Part shown: one piece after another, positions 63,257 to 64,000 of the stretch
Position numbering within the stretch: the stretch's first letter is position 1
How the letters are laid out: the number at the start of each line of letters is the position of its first letter
Source: Talinum fruticosum
Lineage: Eukaryota > Streptophyta > Magnoliopsida > Caryophyllales > Talinaceae
Reading direction: 5' to 3'
Length of the DNA: 64,000 bases
Assembly (NCBI GenBank): GCA_021018815.1
Contig: JAITYX010000079.1
Coordinates: 620,001-684,000, forward strand
Made by a program: the position numbers and the translations under genes
The notes under the pieces: generated by a model
The model's database searches: none
The model's input: the letters and a program-made list of their open reading frames with translations, nothing else
What the model was told of the DNA's origin: nothing

Positions 63257-63419
63257 TTTCCTTGAAAATAAATTATATTCCTTCCTACCAAACAATTATT
63301 TTCCTTCTACCAAACAAAGGAAAATATGGGTGGAAAATGATTTTCCTTGGAAATCATTTTTCCATGGAAAATAATTTCCTAGGAAAATATTTTCCACCCA
63401 ACCAAACACACCCTTAAAA

Positions 63420-64000
63420 GTTATAATTAAATGACTCATATGATTCAAGTGATAAAGTGTAACAGATTAATATATGTGACATAATCCCTTTTCCAAGAAA
63501 AAAAAAAAAGAAAAGTATTGATTTTATAAATTTTCATGTTGTCAAGTAAAATAGAGAATATGTTATTTATTTTATATGGTTTATTTGATCACCATTTCAA
63601 GCTTAATTTAGAATCTTATTTTTGTTTTGGTGTTTTGTTGATTTTATGTTGTTAAAGTAAAATTGAGCATATGTTGCTTATTTATCTATGGAAGAAAAGA
63701 TATTGTGTTCCTGATTTCACTTTTTTTCCAGCTAATTTCCAGCTAATTTATTTGATCACTATTACAGTAGCAACCACACTTTTTAAGGTATGACTTCTTT
63801 TTATTGATGCAGTCAGCACAATTTTGGGTGATGTAAAATGTTTTTCGTATTATTGTTATGTCTCATTTATACCTATCGGAGGTGGATATCATAGCAACAA
63901 TTAATGAAAGGTACACCATATAGGATAATGCTTTGAAAAATAATTTGGAAAGAATTAGATAATGAGATTTAATAGAATAATAAAAAAAAATTTCTTTTCA
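63420..64000. other. AT-rich intergenic flank
   Basis: No gene, RNA or repeat structure recognised. Confidence 0.5.

Larger units (their letters stand above)
59008..63413. mobile_element. TIR (PIF/Harbinger-like) element carrying a captured gene fragment
   Basis: Left end GGGTATGTTTGTTTGGAAGG and AAAATATTTTCTTGG; right end inverted CCTAGGAAAATATTTTCC and ACCAAACACACCC. TTA flanks both ends (59005-59007, 63414-63416), the 3-bp target duplication typical of PIF/Harbinger. The TIRs are the same family as 33173-33722. Without the nested LTR insertion the element is about 1.2 kb. It contains a broken GATL fragment, a palindrome cluster and telomere-like repeats, and no transposase. This looks like a Pack-type (gene-capturing) non-autonomous transposon. 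Confidence 0.72.

Overview
The window is nuclear DNA of a dicot-type plant. It is AT-rich, has (TA)n and (TAA)n microsatellites, GT-AG introns, plant gene families (KUP/HAK potassium transporter, LRR receptor-like protein, GATL glycosyltransferase) and plant transposon classes. I see no bacterial, viral or organellar genes. The species cannot be named from the sequence.

Layout. 1-5.9 kb: AT-rich intergenic DNA with microsatellites. 6.2-11.7 kb (minus): a nine-exon KUP12-like potassium transporter, complete except for one missing base in exon 8. 12-15 kb: a SINE-like element and a 187-bp tandem duplication. 15.1-36 kb: three diverged copies (units A, B and C, all minus) of one transcription-unit-like segment. 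Each has clustered CGCG boxes, a TATA box and a pyrimidine-rich leader, followed by exon remnants that resemble the PEDLVQIQAY-type linker of alpha-glucan water dikinase (GWD). Between B and C lie a complete 1.27-kb hAT-type element with an 8-bp target duplication and an LRR receptor-like protein gene (26.7-29.3 kb, plus). The LRR gene joins a class-XII-kinase-type N-terminal half to a Ve1/Cf-type C-terminal half and carries one 1-base frameshift. 38.4 kb (minus) and 43.2 kb (plus) hold two further promoter-leader copies (D, E). 40.9 kb: a U2 snRNA gene with its USE and TATA at Pol II spacing. 43.9-58.9 kb: no recognisable protein gene, but MITEs, duplicated non-coding segments and a ~106-bp minisatellite. 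59.0-63.4 kb: a nested structure, in which a TIR element with a TTA target duplication contains a broken GATL gene fragment, a palindrome cluster and interstitial telomere-like repeats, and is itself interrupted by a 3.18-kb solo LTR with a perfect CACAA target duplication.

The identifiable genes do not form one pathway. The main theme is repeated local duplication of a CGCG-box/TATA promoter cassette, and insertion, capture and decay by mobile DNA. Both otherwise intact protein genes carry a single 1-nt deletion. That may mean residual assembly indels rather than real inactivation, so both are described as genes with a lesion, not as proven pseudogenes. No complete novel molecular system is claimed. 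The best candidates for something undescribed are the five-copy CGCG-promoter family, the perfect 31-bp foldback inside unit B, and the chimeric LRR protein.
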